NCBI GenBank assembly: GCA_001898145.1
Contig: MKSR01000046.1
Span: 186,001-250,000 of the forward strand
Source of the DNA: Dyadobacter sp. 50-39
GTDB lineage: Bacteria > Bacteroidota > Bacteroidia > Cytophagales > Spirosomataceae
Length of the DNA stretch: 64,000 nt
Direction of reading: 5' to 3'
Positions 8,649-17,168 of this stretch are shown in pieces; position 1 is the stretch's first letter, and every line of letters begins with the position of its first letter. A model generated the notes under the pieces. The model was given only the letters and a program-made list of their open reading frames with translations. It was not told where the DNA came from and ran no database searches. A program made the translations under genes and the position numbers.

Positions 8649-9125
8649 CTTGCTCACCTTATACCGAGCCCTGCCGTAATACTTCAAAGTTGAAATCTTC
8701 AACTGCTTGTCCTTCAAAGCGATCAGCTTATATTCCTTAAATTCCCCTTGCTTGTCCAGAAAGCCGACGATGCAGGATTCCTTTTGGGGGCCTTTGCGGA
8801 TTTCCACCTTGGGCATGATACCGAAGTTAGGGATCGTGAGCGTATCTTCCGCCTCCTGCACCATGTATTCGATCTTCATCAGGAATTTGAAGGTCTGGTT
8901 TGTTTCGTAGATATCCACAGCCAGCCGCCAGTCGTTCAGGTCATCCTTCACCTTTTCACTATAACTCGCAATGGGGCTGTTCTCCACTTTCTCCCGCGTG
9001 AGGGGAATGGTGTCGTTAATGGCCTTTACGGGTTCGCCGCTGTTTGTGGTCGCTGCTTCATTGTTGTTTTTAGATTTGTTGCAGCACAATAGCGCCAAAA
9101 GGAGTAAAAAGCTGTAATGCTTCAT
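8646..9125 (-). CDS. Hypothetical lipoprotein
   Basis: A 159-residue protein of unknown function. The start at 9125 gives a compact lipoprotein signal (MKHYSFLLLLALLCC), better than the longer frame from 9167. After an Asn/Thr-rich linker, the remaining 120 residues are beta-rich, with no motif I recognise. The insertion element lies directly downstream. Its target duplication includes this gene's TGA, so the coding sequence was preserved. Any native terminator downstream has been displaced by the element. It faces away from the SpmA/B-like gene across about 135 bases. Confidence 0.7.
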   Translation of the reverse strand: MKHYSFLLLLALLCCNKSKNNNEAATTNSGEPVKAINDTIPLTREKVENSPIASYSEKVKDDLNDWRLAVDIYETNQTFKFLMKIEYMVQEAEDTLTIPNFGIMPKVEIRKGPQKESCIVGFLDKQGEFKEYKLIALKDKQLKISTLKYYGRARYKVSK

Positions 9126-9169
9126 GGAAAATCGTTGAGGTTTGTTGATAGGTCTACCTGTTTGCAATA

Positions 9170-9177
9170 TACCTTTG
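9170..9177 (+). promoter_or_regulatory. Candidate -7 element (TAnnTTTG)
   Basis: TACCTTTG lies 84 bases before the SpmA/B-like gene. No TTTG is found at the usual spacing upstream. Confidence 0.25.
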
Positions 9178-9260
9178 TTATTTGCATTAAAAGAAATATT
9201 TTACTCAATGCATTATAAACAAATCATTACTAATCCCGCCCCCTGCACCCCCGATCCGAT

Positions 9261-10496
9261 ATGGCTTTAAATTATATTTTTGTTTCCTTTTTCGTTATTG
9301 CATTTGTAGTAGCGCTTTTGCAATTCGTTCTCACGGGCGATGTGCAGACATTTAAAGCCATTACGGAAGGAATGCTCAAAATGGCCGAGACGGCTGTAAT
9401 GGATATTGCATTGCCGCTCACGGGTGTGATGACATTTTTTCTGGGGATTTTGAATGTAGGGGAAAAGGCAGGCATTATCCACGTTATAGCACGGTTTATC
9501 GGGCCGTTTTTTAATAAACTTTTCCCGGAAGTACCCAAAGACCACCCTGCGAACGGTCAGATGATCATGAATTTTTCGGCCAATTTCCTCGGGCTGGATA
9601 ATGCAGCCACACCATTCGGGTTAAAGGCCATGCAAAGCCTTCAGGAGCTGAACCCCAGCAAGGATACGGCCTCGAATGCGCAGATCATGTTCCTCGTACT
9701 GCATACCTCCGGCTTGCAGATCATCCCTTTGTCGATCATCGCTCAGCGCGCGATCCTGGGTGCCGAAAGCCCGTCCGATGTGTTTATCCCATGCGTGGTG
9801 GGCACGTATGTGACCACGGTGGTGAGCATGATCATCACGGCAGCCTGGCAGAAGATCAATCTTTTTAACCGTATGGTTATGCTCGGACTAGGCAGTGTGA
9901 CGGCCATGATCGCTTTGATATTATGGTACTTGTCGGGGCTGCCTAAGGAGCAGATCGAAACAATTTCGATCCTGGCGGGTAACTCGGTGCTGCTGTTTGT
10001 GGTGGCGGGATTCCTGGGGTGGGGTATGTTTAAAAAGGTGAATGTTTTCGAGGCGTTTATCGAAGGCGCCAAAGGTGGGTTTACCACTTCGGTCACGATT
10101 ATTCCTTACCTGGTAGGGCTGCTCGTAGCAATCAGCGCATTCCGCAGCTGCGGCGCGATGGATTACCTGATCGACGGTTTGAAATGGGCTTTCGCATCCA
10201 CAGGGATGAATACCGACTTCACCGACGCACTGCCGGTGGCGCTTATGAAACCCCTCAGCGGCAGCGGCGCCCGTGCATTGATGATCGACGCGATGAAAGA
10301 GTTTGGCCCGGATTCATTTGTCGGACGACTTGTCTGTATTTTCCAGGGGTCGGCGGACACCACACTGTACATCGTGGCGCTCTATTTCGGCTCCGTCGGG
10401 ATTAAGAATACCAGATATGCGATCGTCGCAGGCCTTATCGCTGATTTTATCGGTGTTATCGCCGGAATATGGCTCGGTTACCTGTTTTTCCATTGA
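9261..10496 (+). CDS. SpmA/SpmB-like nucleoside-recognition (Gate) domain membrane protein
   Basis: A 411-residue inner-membrane protein resembling a head-to-tail fusion of the spore maturation proteins SpmA (residues about 1-210) and SpmB (about 230-411). Each half has a Gate-type segment: FSANFLGLDNAATPFGLKAM in the first and KPLSGSGARALMIDAM in the second. Multiple hydrophobic helices are present. Despite the family name, Bacteroidota do not sporulate; such proteins are thought to be transport-related, but the substrate is not established. A single gene, followed by about 115 bases and the TolC gene. Confidence 0.82.
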   Translation: MALNYIFVSFFVIAFVVALLQFVLTGDVQTFKAITEGMLKMAETAVMDIALPLTGVMTFFLGILNVGEKAGIIHVIARFIGPFFNKLFPEVPKDHPANGQMIMNFSANFLGLDNAATPFGLKAMQSLQELNPSKDTASNAQIMFLVLHTSGLQIIPLSIIAQRAILGAESPSDVFIPCVVGTYVTTVVSMIITAAWQKINLFNRMVMLGLGSVTAMIALILWYLSGLPKEQIETISILAGNSVLLFVVAGFLGWGMFKKVNVFEAFIEGAKGGFTTSVTIIPYLVGLLVAISAFRSCGAMDYLIDGLKWAFASTGMNTDFTDALPVALMKPLSGSGARALMIDAMKEFGPDSFVGRLVCIFQGSADTTLYIVALYFGSVGIKNTRYAIVAGLIADFIGVIAGIWLGYLFFH

Positions 10497-10612
10497 TCCC
10501 GAAGTACCTGGGATAAATCGCCCTTTACCATGGAATTGCAACCGTCCGTACCAAATGGATGGTCGCATTTTGAGGTAACCGTTAATATTGGTCATCTAAC
10601 TCTAAACCGCTT

Positions 10613-12106
10613 ATGTTTCATTCTTTACGCTATTCCGTACTGGTTTTGGCATTGTTTGTTGGAATGACGGTGTCGGAAACCGCCCGGGGGCAGCAACATG
10701 TAAGTCAGCCTGCCAATACCTACTCGCTGGAAGATTGCATCCGGATAGCCCTGGAAACCAACCCGCAGGTCAAGCAATCGGAAGTTACGGTGCAGACCAA
10801 CGGCAATACGTACGAGCAATCGAAATGGCAGCGGTGGCCGAGCATTAGTTTCAGCGCCAGCCAGGGTTTCCGTTCCGGTCGTAACATCGACCCCTTCACC
10901 AACCAGTTCGTTCAGCAGAACGTCAGCTCGAACAACTACCAGCTGGGAGGCCAGGTGACGCTTTTCAGCGGTTTTCAGATCAGCAACAATATCAAATTCA
11001 ACAATGCCAATTACCAGGCCAGTGCAAAGGACCTGGAAGCTACCCGCAACGACATTATGCTCAATGTGGCACTGTCCTATTTGCAGGTCGTCACCAATGA
11101 AGAACTCATTATAGTAGCTCAGCGGCAGGTGGACGCCTCGCAATTGCAGGTGGAACGGACGGGCAAACTGGTAGAGGCCGGTACATTGGCGGAAAGCAAT
11201 CTGCTGGATTTGAAATCCCAGTTGGCCAACGATGAACTTTCCCTGGTGAATGCCCAGAACAACCTCGAAACGGCCAAGCTGAATTTGAAACAATATATGA
11301 ACATGCCGGGCAGCGAGGTGATCAACGTCGTGAAGATCCCGGTGAAAGATCCGACCATGGAGGCATACGATGCCTCGATCCAGGAAATTTATGAAACCGC
11401 ATTGAATAACCTGCCGCAGATGAAGGCTGCAAATATGCGCATTGAAGCTTCCAAAATTAACGTCGACCTGGCCAAAGGGGCCGGATTGCCCACATTGACT
11501 TTGAATGGCGGTATTTACACGGCTTATTCCAGCGCCGCACCCAAGCAGCGGTTTGTAGGAGATGGATCCGGGAATACCACGATCGATATTCCATCTACGA
11601 CCGACTATGTCATAATCGACAACAAGCAAGTGCCGATCGTGCAGCGTGTGACTTCCCCCAATGGTTCAATCCAGAGTTTCCGCTATTTCAACCAGCTCGA
11701 CTTCAACCGCAACTCGGCCATTAACCTGAACCTGTCGATTCCGATCTTTAATAATTTCAGGACGAAATACAATGTAGCCAACGCCAAATTGCAGCAGAAA
11801 ACCTACGAATACCAGGCGCAGCAGGTGCAGCTGAACATTCGTAAAAATGTGGAGCAGGCCTATATCGATATGACGAATGCGGCCAAACGTTACTCGGCGA
11901 CGGCCAACCAGGTGAGGGCATTACAGGAAACTTTCCGCGTGGCGCAGGTCCGTTTCGACGTCGGAGCGGTCAACTCCGTGGAATACAACATTGCCAAAGC
12001 CAATCTCGACCGGGCCAACGGCAACCTCGTCCAAACCAAATACGACTACGTTTTCAGGACCAAAATCCTGGATTTCTATATGAACCGCCCGCTTTCTGAC
12101 TTCTAG
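10613..12106 (+). CDS. TolC-family outer membrane efflux protein
   Basis: A 497-residue outer-membrane channel protein. A signal peptide (hydrophobic residues 8-22, ending near ARGQQ) is followed by YSLEDCIRIALETNP, the typical start of the first outer-membrane efflux repeat. The sequence then alternates long heptad-like helices (for example residues 140-230) with beta-strand segments, and ends with the second repeat (RVAQVRFDVGAVNSVEYNIA). It forms the exit duct of tripartite exporters. The periplasmic adaptor gene follows 52 bases later on the same strand, so they are probably co-transcribed. Confidence 0.93.
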   Translation: MFHSLRYSVLVLALFVGMTVSETARGQQHVSQPANTYSLEDCIRIALETNPQVKQSEVTVQTNGNTYEQSKWQRWPSISFSASQGFRSGRNIDPFTNQFVQQNVSSNNYQLGGQVTLFSGFQISNNIKFNNANYQASAKDLEATRNDIMLNVALSYLQVVTNEELIIVAQRQVDASQLQVERTGKLVEAGTLAESNLLDLKSQLANDELSLVNAQNNLETAKLNLKQYMNMPGSEVINVVKIPVKDPTMEAYDASIQEIYETALNNLPQMKAANMRIEASKINVDLAKGAGLPTLTLNGGIYTAYSSAAPKQRFVGDGSGNTTIDIPSTTDYVIIDNKQVPIVQRVTSPNGSIQSFRYFNQLDFNRNSAINLNLSIPIFNNFRTKYNVANAKLQQKTYEYQAQQVQLNIRKNVEQAYIDMTNAAKRYSATANQVRALQETFRVAQVRFDVGAVNSVEYNIAKANLDRANGNLVQTKYDYVFRTKILDFYMNRPLSDF

Positions 12107-12158
12107 CATTCCCGTACTATCAGCAACCAATTCTTTCAAAAATCGTAATCAAAAAAAT

Positions 12159-13592
12159 ATGGCACGTAAATCTTCGAAACGGATCTGGTGGATAACGGGA
12201 GGTGTTCTGGTGCTGCTCGTGGGTGGGTTGTTTGGAGCCAAGCAGGCTGGCTACATCGGCAAACCCAAAACCACCGAAGTCGAATATGCGATCGTCAAAA
12301 AGTCGGACATTATCGAACGGGTGAGTGCATCGGGGAAAGTGCAGCCGGAAGTGGAAGTAAAGCTCAGCCCGGACGTTTCGGGGGAGATCATCGCATTGAA
12401 CGTAGCCGAAGGCGATTCGGTGGTGAAAGGACAGCTGCTATTAAAAATCCGTCCCGATAACTACGAGTCGTTGATGGCGCGTGCGCAGGCAGCCGTGAAT
12501 TCGAGCAAGGCGAATTATGAGCAAACCAAAGCCATGGTAGCGCAGGCCGAAGCACGGCTGGTTCAGGCGAAGGCCAACTTCGAACGTAACAAGAAGCTTT
12601 TTGCTGATAAAGTAATCTCGTCCGCCGATTTTGAACAATTTTCATCCACTTATGGCGTAGCCCAGCAGGATGTGGAGTCGTCGAAGGCCAATGTGGCTGC
12701 GGCACTCTTCAATATCAAGAGCGCCGAAGCAAGCTTGCGCGACGCTGCGGAAAACCTTCGCAAAACCAGCATTTTTGCACCGGTGAGCGGTATTGTATCC
12801 TTATTGAATGTAGAAGCCGGCGAGCGTGTGGTAGGTACTTCCCAAATGGCAGGTACTGAAATGATGCGCATTGCCAACCTGGCCGATATGGAAGTGCGGG
12901 TGAATGTGAATGAGAACGACATTGTGCGGGTGTCGATCGGCGATACTGCCGAGATCGACGTGGATGCTTACAGTTCGTCGGGCCGTAAGTTCAAAGGGGT
13001 TGTGAAGGAAATTGCAAACACTGCCGCCGGATTAGCTTCGGCTTCGTCGACATCAACCTCTGCTGCAAGCACATCGGCCGATGCCGTGACGGAATTCCAG
13101 GTGAAAGTGAAAATTCTGAATGAGTCATTCGAAGACCTGATGACCGCACGATCGAAAAAATCTTATCCTTTCAAACCCGGTATGACAGCCTCTGTGGAGA
13201 TCATTACAGAACGTAAAAACGGTGTGGTTTCAGTGCCTATCGCGGCGGTGACTACCCGCGGGGGCGCAGCGCAGGTGATCCCGGGCTCGGGTGACGGCTC
13301 GAACAACAACGCACCGGTAGCAGAAGAAGACGAAAAGAAGCCGAAAAAGCAGGAAGTGATTAAGGAAGTGGTATTTATCGACGTAAACGGTAAAGCCGAA
13401 ATGAAGGAAGTGAAGACGGGTATCAGCGATTTTGAGAACATTGAAATCCTTTCAGGACTGAAACCAGGCGACAGGATTATTTCCGGACCGTATATTGCTG
13501 TATCCAAAAACCTGAATAACGGTGACCTGGTTGAGAAAAAGAAGGAGGATCCGAAAAAAGATGGAAAAAAATCAAATGAAAACCCGAACTGA
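12159..13592 (+). CDS. Periplasmic adaptor (HlyD/MacA-like membrane fusion protein)
   Basis: A 477-residue membrane fusion protein linking an inner-membrane pump to TolC. Residues 10-30 are one membrane anchor. Split lipoyl halves surround a coiled-coil hairpin (residues about 100-205, with AQAAVNSSKANYEQTKAMVA), followed by beta-barrel and membrane-proximal domains. Low-complexity Ser/Ala/Thr runs (near residues 290-308) and a Lys/Glu-rich tail interrupt the folded parts. The layout is closest to MacA-type adaptors that serve ABC pumps. A terminator follows directly, so no pump gene is in this operon. The partner is probably encoded elsewhere. Confidence 0.92.
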   Translation: MARKSSKRIWWITGGVLVLLVGGLFGAKQAGYIGKPKTTEVEYAIVKKSDIIERVSASGKVQPEVEVKLSPDVSGEIIALNVAEGDSVVKGQLLLKIRPDNYESLMARAQAAVNSSKANYEQTKAMVAQAEARLVQAKANFERNKKLFADKVISSADFEQFSSTYGVAQQDVESSKANVAAALFNIKSAEASLRDAAENLRKTSIFAPVSGIVSLLNVEAGERVVGTSQMAGTEMMRIANLADMEVRVNVNENDIVRVSIGDTAEIDVDAYSSSGRKFKGVVKEIANTAAGLASASSTSTSAASTSADAVTEFQVKVKILNESFEDLMTARSKKSYPFKPGMTASVEIITERKNGVVSVPIAAVTTRGGAAQVIPGSGDGSNNNAPVAEEDEKKPKKQEVIKEVVFIDVNGKAEMKEVKTGISDFENIEILSGLKPGDRIISGPYIAVSKNLNNGDLVEKKKEDPKKDGKKSNENPN

Positions 13593-13639
13593 TGCGTTGT
13601 AAAAAAGTAATAAGTTCGATTTAGTTTAGGTTAAAAAGG

Positions 13640-13676
13640 AAAATCCTTGCGGCTTTGCTGCAAGGATTTTTTATTT
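13640..13676 (+). terminator. Rho-independent terminator closing the efflux operon
   Basis: AAAATCCTTGC and GCAAGGATTTT form an 11-bp stem with a 9-base loop, followed by a T-rich tract. Confidence 0.85.
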
Positions 13677-13725
13677 TAACCTATTTTGGCCCCATATTTC
13701 AGCCAAATTCTGACATTCCCGCCGG

Positions 13726-14733
13726 ATGAGTTTTTTGAATCATACTAAAATTGCCGTGATCGGCGGAGGAAGCTGGGCGACTGCCCTCATTAAAATCCTT
13801 TGTGAACAAAATCACGTTCAGATCCGCTGGTGGCTCCGGAACCAGAAGGACATTGACCATATCCGGAAGTTCAACCACAACCCGAGTTATCTCAGCGACG
13901 TGGTGCTTTCACCCAAAAAAGTGAAGGTTTTTGAGAAAACGACCGACGCCGTAAAAGGAGCGGATTACATTATTCTGGCAGTTCCCGCCGCATTCATTCA
14001 GGAGTCTTTGCAGCATTTATCCGCCAGGCATTTGCAGGGCAAACGCATTGTGTCGGCTATCAAAGGAATGGTGCCCGGCCAGAATGCCCTCGTCACCGAC
14101 TGGGCGGCCGAGGCTTTCGGCATTGAAATGAAAGATACCTGCGTGATTGCCGGCCCCTGCCATGCCGAGGAGGTAGCGCTGGAAAAGCAATCCTACCTCA
14201 CCATCGCTTCCACGGAATGCCCTGCAGCGGAGGATTTTGCCGAACTGATGACCTGCCGTTACGTAACGGCCAATGCATTGGACGACCTTTACGGCGTCGA
14301 ATATGCGGCTGTTATGAAAAATATCGTCGCGCTTGCGTGCGGGATCACGCACGGGCTTGGCTATGGCGACAATTTCCAGGCGGTGCTCGTATCCAATGCG
14401 ATGCAGGAAATAGGCAGCCTCGTAACCGCACTCGACCCGCGCGAACGGAACCTGAGTTCGTCGGCATACCTCGGCGATTTGCTGGTCACGTCCTACTCGC
14501 AGTTCAGCCGCAACCGCTTGTTCGGGAATATGATCGGGCGTGGGTATAGCGTGAAGGCCGCGCAGCTCGAAATGAAAATGATCGCCGAAGGATATTATGC
14601 TACCAGGAGTATCCGGGAGCTCAACAAGACTTATCACGTTAATTTGCCCATTACCAATGCAGTTTACAGCATTCTCTACGAAGAGCACGCGCCCGCTGCG
14701 GTGATGAACGAGTTGAAGAAGTTGCTCAAATAA
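13726..14733 (+). CDS. gpsA: NAD(P)-dependent glycerol-3-phosphate dehydrogenase
   Basis: A 335-residue cytosolic enzyme that reduces dihydroxyacetone phosphate to sn-glycerol 3-phosphate for phospholipid synthesis. The Rossmann motif IAVIGGGSWATALIKI is at residues 9-24. The catalytic Lys lies in VEYAAVMKNIVALACGI, and the substrate-binding region includes NLSSSAYLGDLLVTSYSQFS (the usual GLxGLGDL is written here as SAYLGDL). Length is normal for GpsA. It is a single gene between two unrelated units. Confidence 0.94.
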   Translation: MSFLNHTKIAVIGGGSWATALIKILCEQNHVQIRWWLRNQKDIDHIRKFNHNPSYLSDVVLSPKKVKVFEKTTDAVKGADYIILAVPAAFIQESLQHLSARHLQGKRIVSAIKGMVPGQNALVTDWAAEAFGIEMKDTCVIAGPCHAEEVALEKQSYLTIASTECPAAEDFAELMTCRYVTANALDDLYGVEYAAVMKNIVALACGITHGLGYGDNFQAVLVSNAMQEIGSLVTALDPRERNLSSSAYLGDLLVTSYSQFSRNRLFGNMIGRGYSVKAAQLEMKMIAEGYYATRSIRELNKTYHVNLPITNAVYSILYEEHAPAAVMNELKKLLK

Positions 14734-14791
14734 TAGCCTCTTTTCAATTCGTGCAGGTATTCTGCAAAACGTTTAACCTATTTTTTAATCC

Positions 14792-15904
14792 ATGCTACAA
14801 TACAAAAAGCAATCTAAATGGCTGGCGGCCACATTGCTGCTGGGCTCCATGGTGATGACATCCTGCGGCTCGAAACAGACGGAAACGGCCGAAGAGAAGA
14901 AACTGGATTCACTCGCAGGTGACAAGGAATTCGTGTTCGGCGATCAGCGTCCGTTCCCGCAATGTCACGCTTCCACACTCGTGCGGCTCGATGACGGACA
15001 GTTTCTGATAGCATGGTTTGGCGGTACGGAAGAGAAGAATCCCGACGTGGGCATATGGCTTTCAAAAGGACGCCCCGGAAATTGGAGTGCACCTGTGGAA
15101 GTGGCCAAAATTCGTGAGGACGCCCACTGGAACCCGGTTTTGCAGAAAACAGCCGATGGAAAAGTGATTTTGTATTTCAAAGTAGGGAAGGAGATTGCGC
15201 AATGGGAAACCTGGGTGAAGACTTCCTCGGATAATGGTGCAACCTGGTCGGAAGCCTATGAATTGGTGAAAGGCGACAAAGGCGGCCGCGGCCCGGTTAA
15301 GGACAAGCTGATTGAACTTTCGAATGGCGACTGGCTGGCCGGCGCTTCGAATGAGGTGAACCGCTGGGAAGTATTTGTCGACCGCAGCACAGACAAAGGC
15401 AAAACCTGGACAGCGAGCCCCTATTTCAAGATTGATACAACGGAAATTAAAGGAAAAGGCGCTATCCAGCCTACATTGTGGGAATCGGAGCCTGGTCAGG
15501 TGCATATGCTCGTACGCACAACCGGCGGCGTGATCGGGCGGAGCGACTCGAAGGATAATGGCAAAACCTGGTCGCCAATTAAAAAGACTTTACTACCTAA
15601 CCCGAACAGCGGCATTGATCTCGCCAAATTGAATGACGGAACCCTGGTACTCGCTTACAATCCCGACGACCACAACTGGGGCTCCCGCTCGCCGCTTTCG
15701 CTGATCCTGTCTTACGACGACGGCCAGAACTGGACCGATAAGATTGACATAGCGACCGGTAAGAAAGAGGATGAATATTCCTACCCGGCCGTGATCAGCT
15801 GGGGTGATTCGGTGGCGGTTACTTACACCTATAACCGCCGTAAAATCGCGTTCTGGAAAGGCAGCAAGAAAGATATTGTCGACCTCGCAGCCGAGAAGAA
15901 GTAA
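14792..15904 (+). CDS. BNR-repeat sialidase-family lipoprotein
   Basis: A 370-residue secreted protein. The lipoprotein signal ends in MVMTSCGSK (Cys near residue 25). A six-bladed propeller carries several Asp-box repeats of the form SxDxGxTW: SSDNGATW, STDKGKTW, SKDNGKTW and SYDDGQNW. The first blade (FPQCHASTLVRLDDGQFLIA) is typical of the BNR_2 group that Bacteroidota genomes label exo-alpha-sialidase. True sialidase activity is uncertain because an arginine triad cannot be confidently placed, and many relatives act on other glycans. It ends two bases before the convergent helicase gene. Confidence 0.8.
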   Translation: MLQYKKQSKWLAATLLLGSMVMTSCGSKQTETAEEKKLDSLAGDKEFVFGDQRPFPQCHASTLVRLDDGQFLIAWFGGTEEKNPDVGIWLSKGRPGNWSAPVEVAKIREDAHWNPVLQKTADGKVILYFKVGKEIAQWETWVKTSSDNGATWSEAYELVKGDKGGRGPVKDKLIELSNGDWLAGASNEVNRWEVFVDRSTDKGKTWTASPYFKIDTTEIKGKGAIQPTLWESEPGQVHMLVRTTGGVIGRSDSKDNGKTWSPIKKTLLPNPNSGIDLAKLNDGTLVLAYNPDDHNWGSRSPLSLILSYDDGQNWTDKIDIATGKKEDEYSYPAVISWGDSVAVTYTYNRRKIAFWKGSKKDIVDLAAEKK

Positions 15905-15906
15905 TG

Positions 15907-17064
15907 TTAATATCCCTGTAACTCGATATCGTAGGACTCCATCATTTCAACACGTTTTCCCATCTTTTTCTGGATGATTTTGAAATGATGGACGTCTTCG
16001 GGGCAAATGAGCGATATGGCTTCGCCCGGGTTTTCGGCCCGGCCGGTGCGGCCAATGCGGTGAACATAATCTTTTGGCGACCGCGGCAGCTCGAAATTGA
16101 TGACGTAGGGTAAAAACTGGATGTCGATCCCCCGCGAAGCCAGGTCGGTTGCTACCATCACATTCAGCTTTCCCGATTTAAACTTATTCAAAGCCTCGGT
16201 GCGTGCACCCTGGCTTTTTTTGCTATGCATGGCCATCGCGTCGATGCCATTCTTTTTCAGCTTTTCGACGAGGTTGTCCGCCGTACGCGTGGCCGATACG
16301 AACACCAGCACCTGCTTCATTTGCTGTGATTTAATTAAATACCTTAGCAATGGCCCCTTCCGGTCGGGATCGACGAAGTAGCCGGTCTGTTTGATCAGGT
16401 CCAGGTTTTGTTCTTCCTCGGCTACTTCAATGCGTACCGGGTTTTTGAGCTGGTTTTTATTGATCTTGTCCACTTCATCACCCAGCGTTGCTGAGAACAG
16501 AATGCTTTGCCGGTCTTTGGGAAGCAGGAAGAAAATATCCCGCATTTCGTCTGCAAATCCCATATTAAGCATCTTATCAGCTTCATCGAGCACCAGTATG
16601 CGTGTTTCCGACAAGCTCAGCGCCTTATAAGAGAGCAGTTCCAGCAACCGCCCCGGTGTAGCCACCAGTATTTCGACATGCTGCAATGCGATCATTTGCG
16701 GATTGATGGACACTCCCCCGAACACCGCGAGGGTTTTGACCTTACGCGGCAGCCGCTCGCCGAATGTCTGGAAAACCGAGCCGATCTGAACCGCCAGCTC
16801 ACGGGTAGGTACCAGCACCAATGCCGTAATGTGCCTGTTTTTGGCAGGTGGTCTCGTCTGAAACGATTCCAGGATGGGCAGCACGAAACTTGCGGTTTTA
16901 CCGGAGCCCGTTTTGGCGACGCCAAGCACGTCATTTCCTTTCAGAATGGCTGGAATTGCGGCCTGCTGAATCGGATACGGTTGAGTATAATTCTGTTCAG
17001 CGATGGTTTTTAGTAATGGTTCGGACAATCCAAGCGATTGGAAGGAAGTTGTGCTCTCCGGCAT
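15907..17064 (-). CDS. DEAD-box ATP-dependent RNA helicase, RhlE-like
   Basis: A 385-residue RNA helicase with the complete motif set: Q-motif region FQSLGLSEPLL, motif I AKTGSGKT, Ia VPTRELA, Ib TPGRLL, II DEAD, III SAT, IV LVFVSATRTAD, V ATDLASRGID and VI HRIGRTGRA. It has only a short tail after motif VI and lacks the long basic extension of many RhlE proteins. It probably remodels RNA or assists ribosome assembly and cold adaptation. A candidate -7 element lies just upstream at 17090-17097. Confidence 0.94.
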   Translation of the reverse strand: MPESTTSFQSLGLSEPLLKTIAEQNYTQPYPIQQAAIPAILKGNDVLGVAKTGSGKTASFVLPILESFQTRPPAKNRHITALVLVPTRELAVQIGSVFQTFGERLPRKVKTLAVFGGVSINPQMIALQHVEILVATPGRLLELLSYKALSLSETRILVLDEADKMLNMGFADEMRDIFFLLPKDRQSILFSATLGDEVDKINKNQLKNPVRIEVAEEEQNLDLIKQTGYFVDPDRKGPLLRYLIKSQQMKQVLVFVSATRTADNLVEKLKKNGIDAMAMHSKKSQGARTEALNKFKSGKLNVMVATDLASRGIDIQFLPYVINFELPRSPKDYVHRIGRTGRAENPGEAISLICPEDVHHFKIIQKKMGKRVEMMESYDIELQGY

Positions 17065-17089
17065 GCGGTCATTTGTTTTGTGATCGGTG

Positions 17090-17097
17090 CAAAGATA
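17090..17097 (-). promoter_or_regulatory. Candidate -7 element for the RNA helicase gene
   Basis: The minus strand reads TATCTTTG, a full match to TAnnTTTG, 26 bases upstream of the start. A -33 TTTG is not evident. Confidence 0.35.
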
Positions 17098-17168
17098 CGG
17101 CTCCCGGCGTAAATGCTACCTGTCCGCGCGTCTGCCAGAAATTTTCGATCACAAGCATTCAACGAATC

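Noticed and set aside
10625..11629. Open frame of 334 codons antisense to the TolC gene
   Set aside because: Shadow of the coding frame of tolC; the composition is unlike a real protein (rich in His, Gly and Gln).
16848..17168. N-terminal extension of the serine hydrolase
   Set aside because: The frame is open but overlaps the helicase gene. The Tat-like signal starts at 17169, which fits an exported hydrolase.
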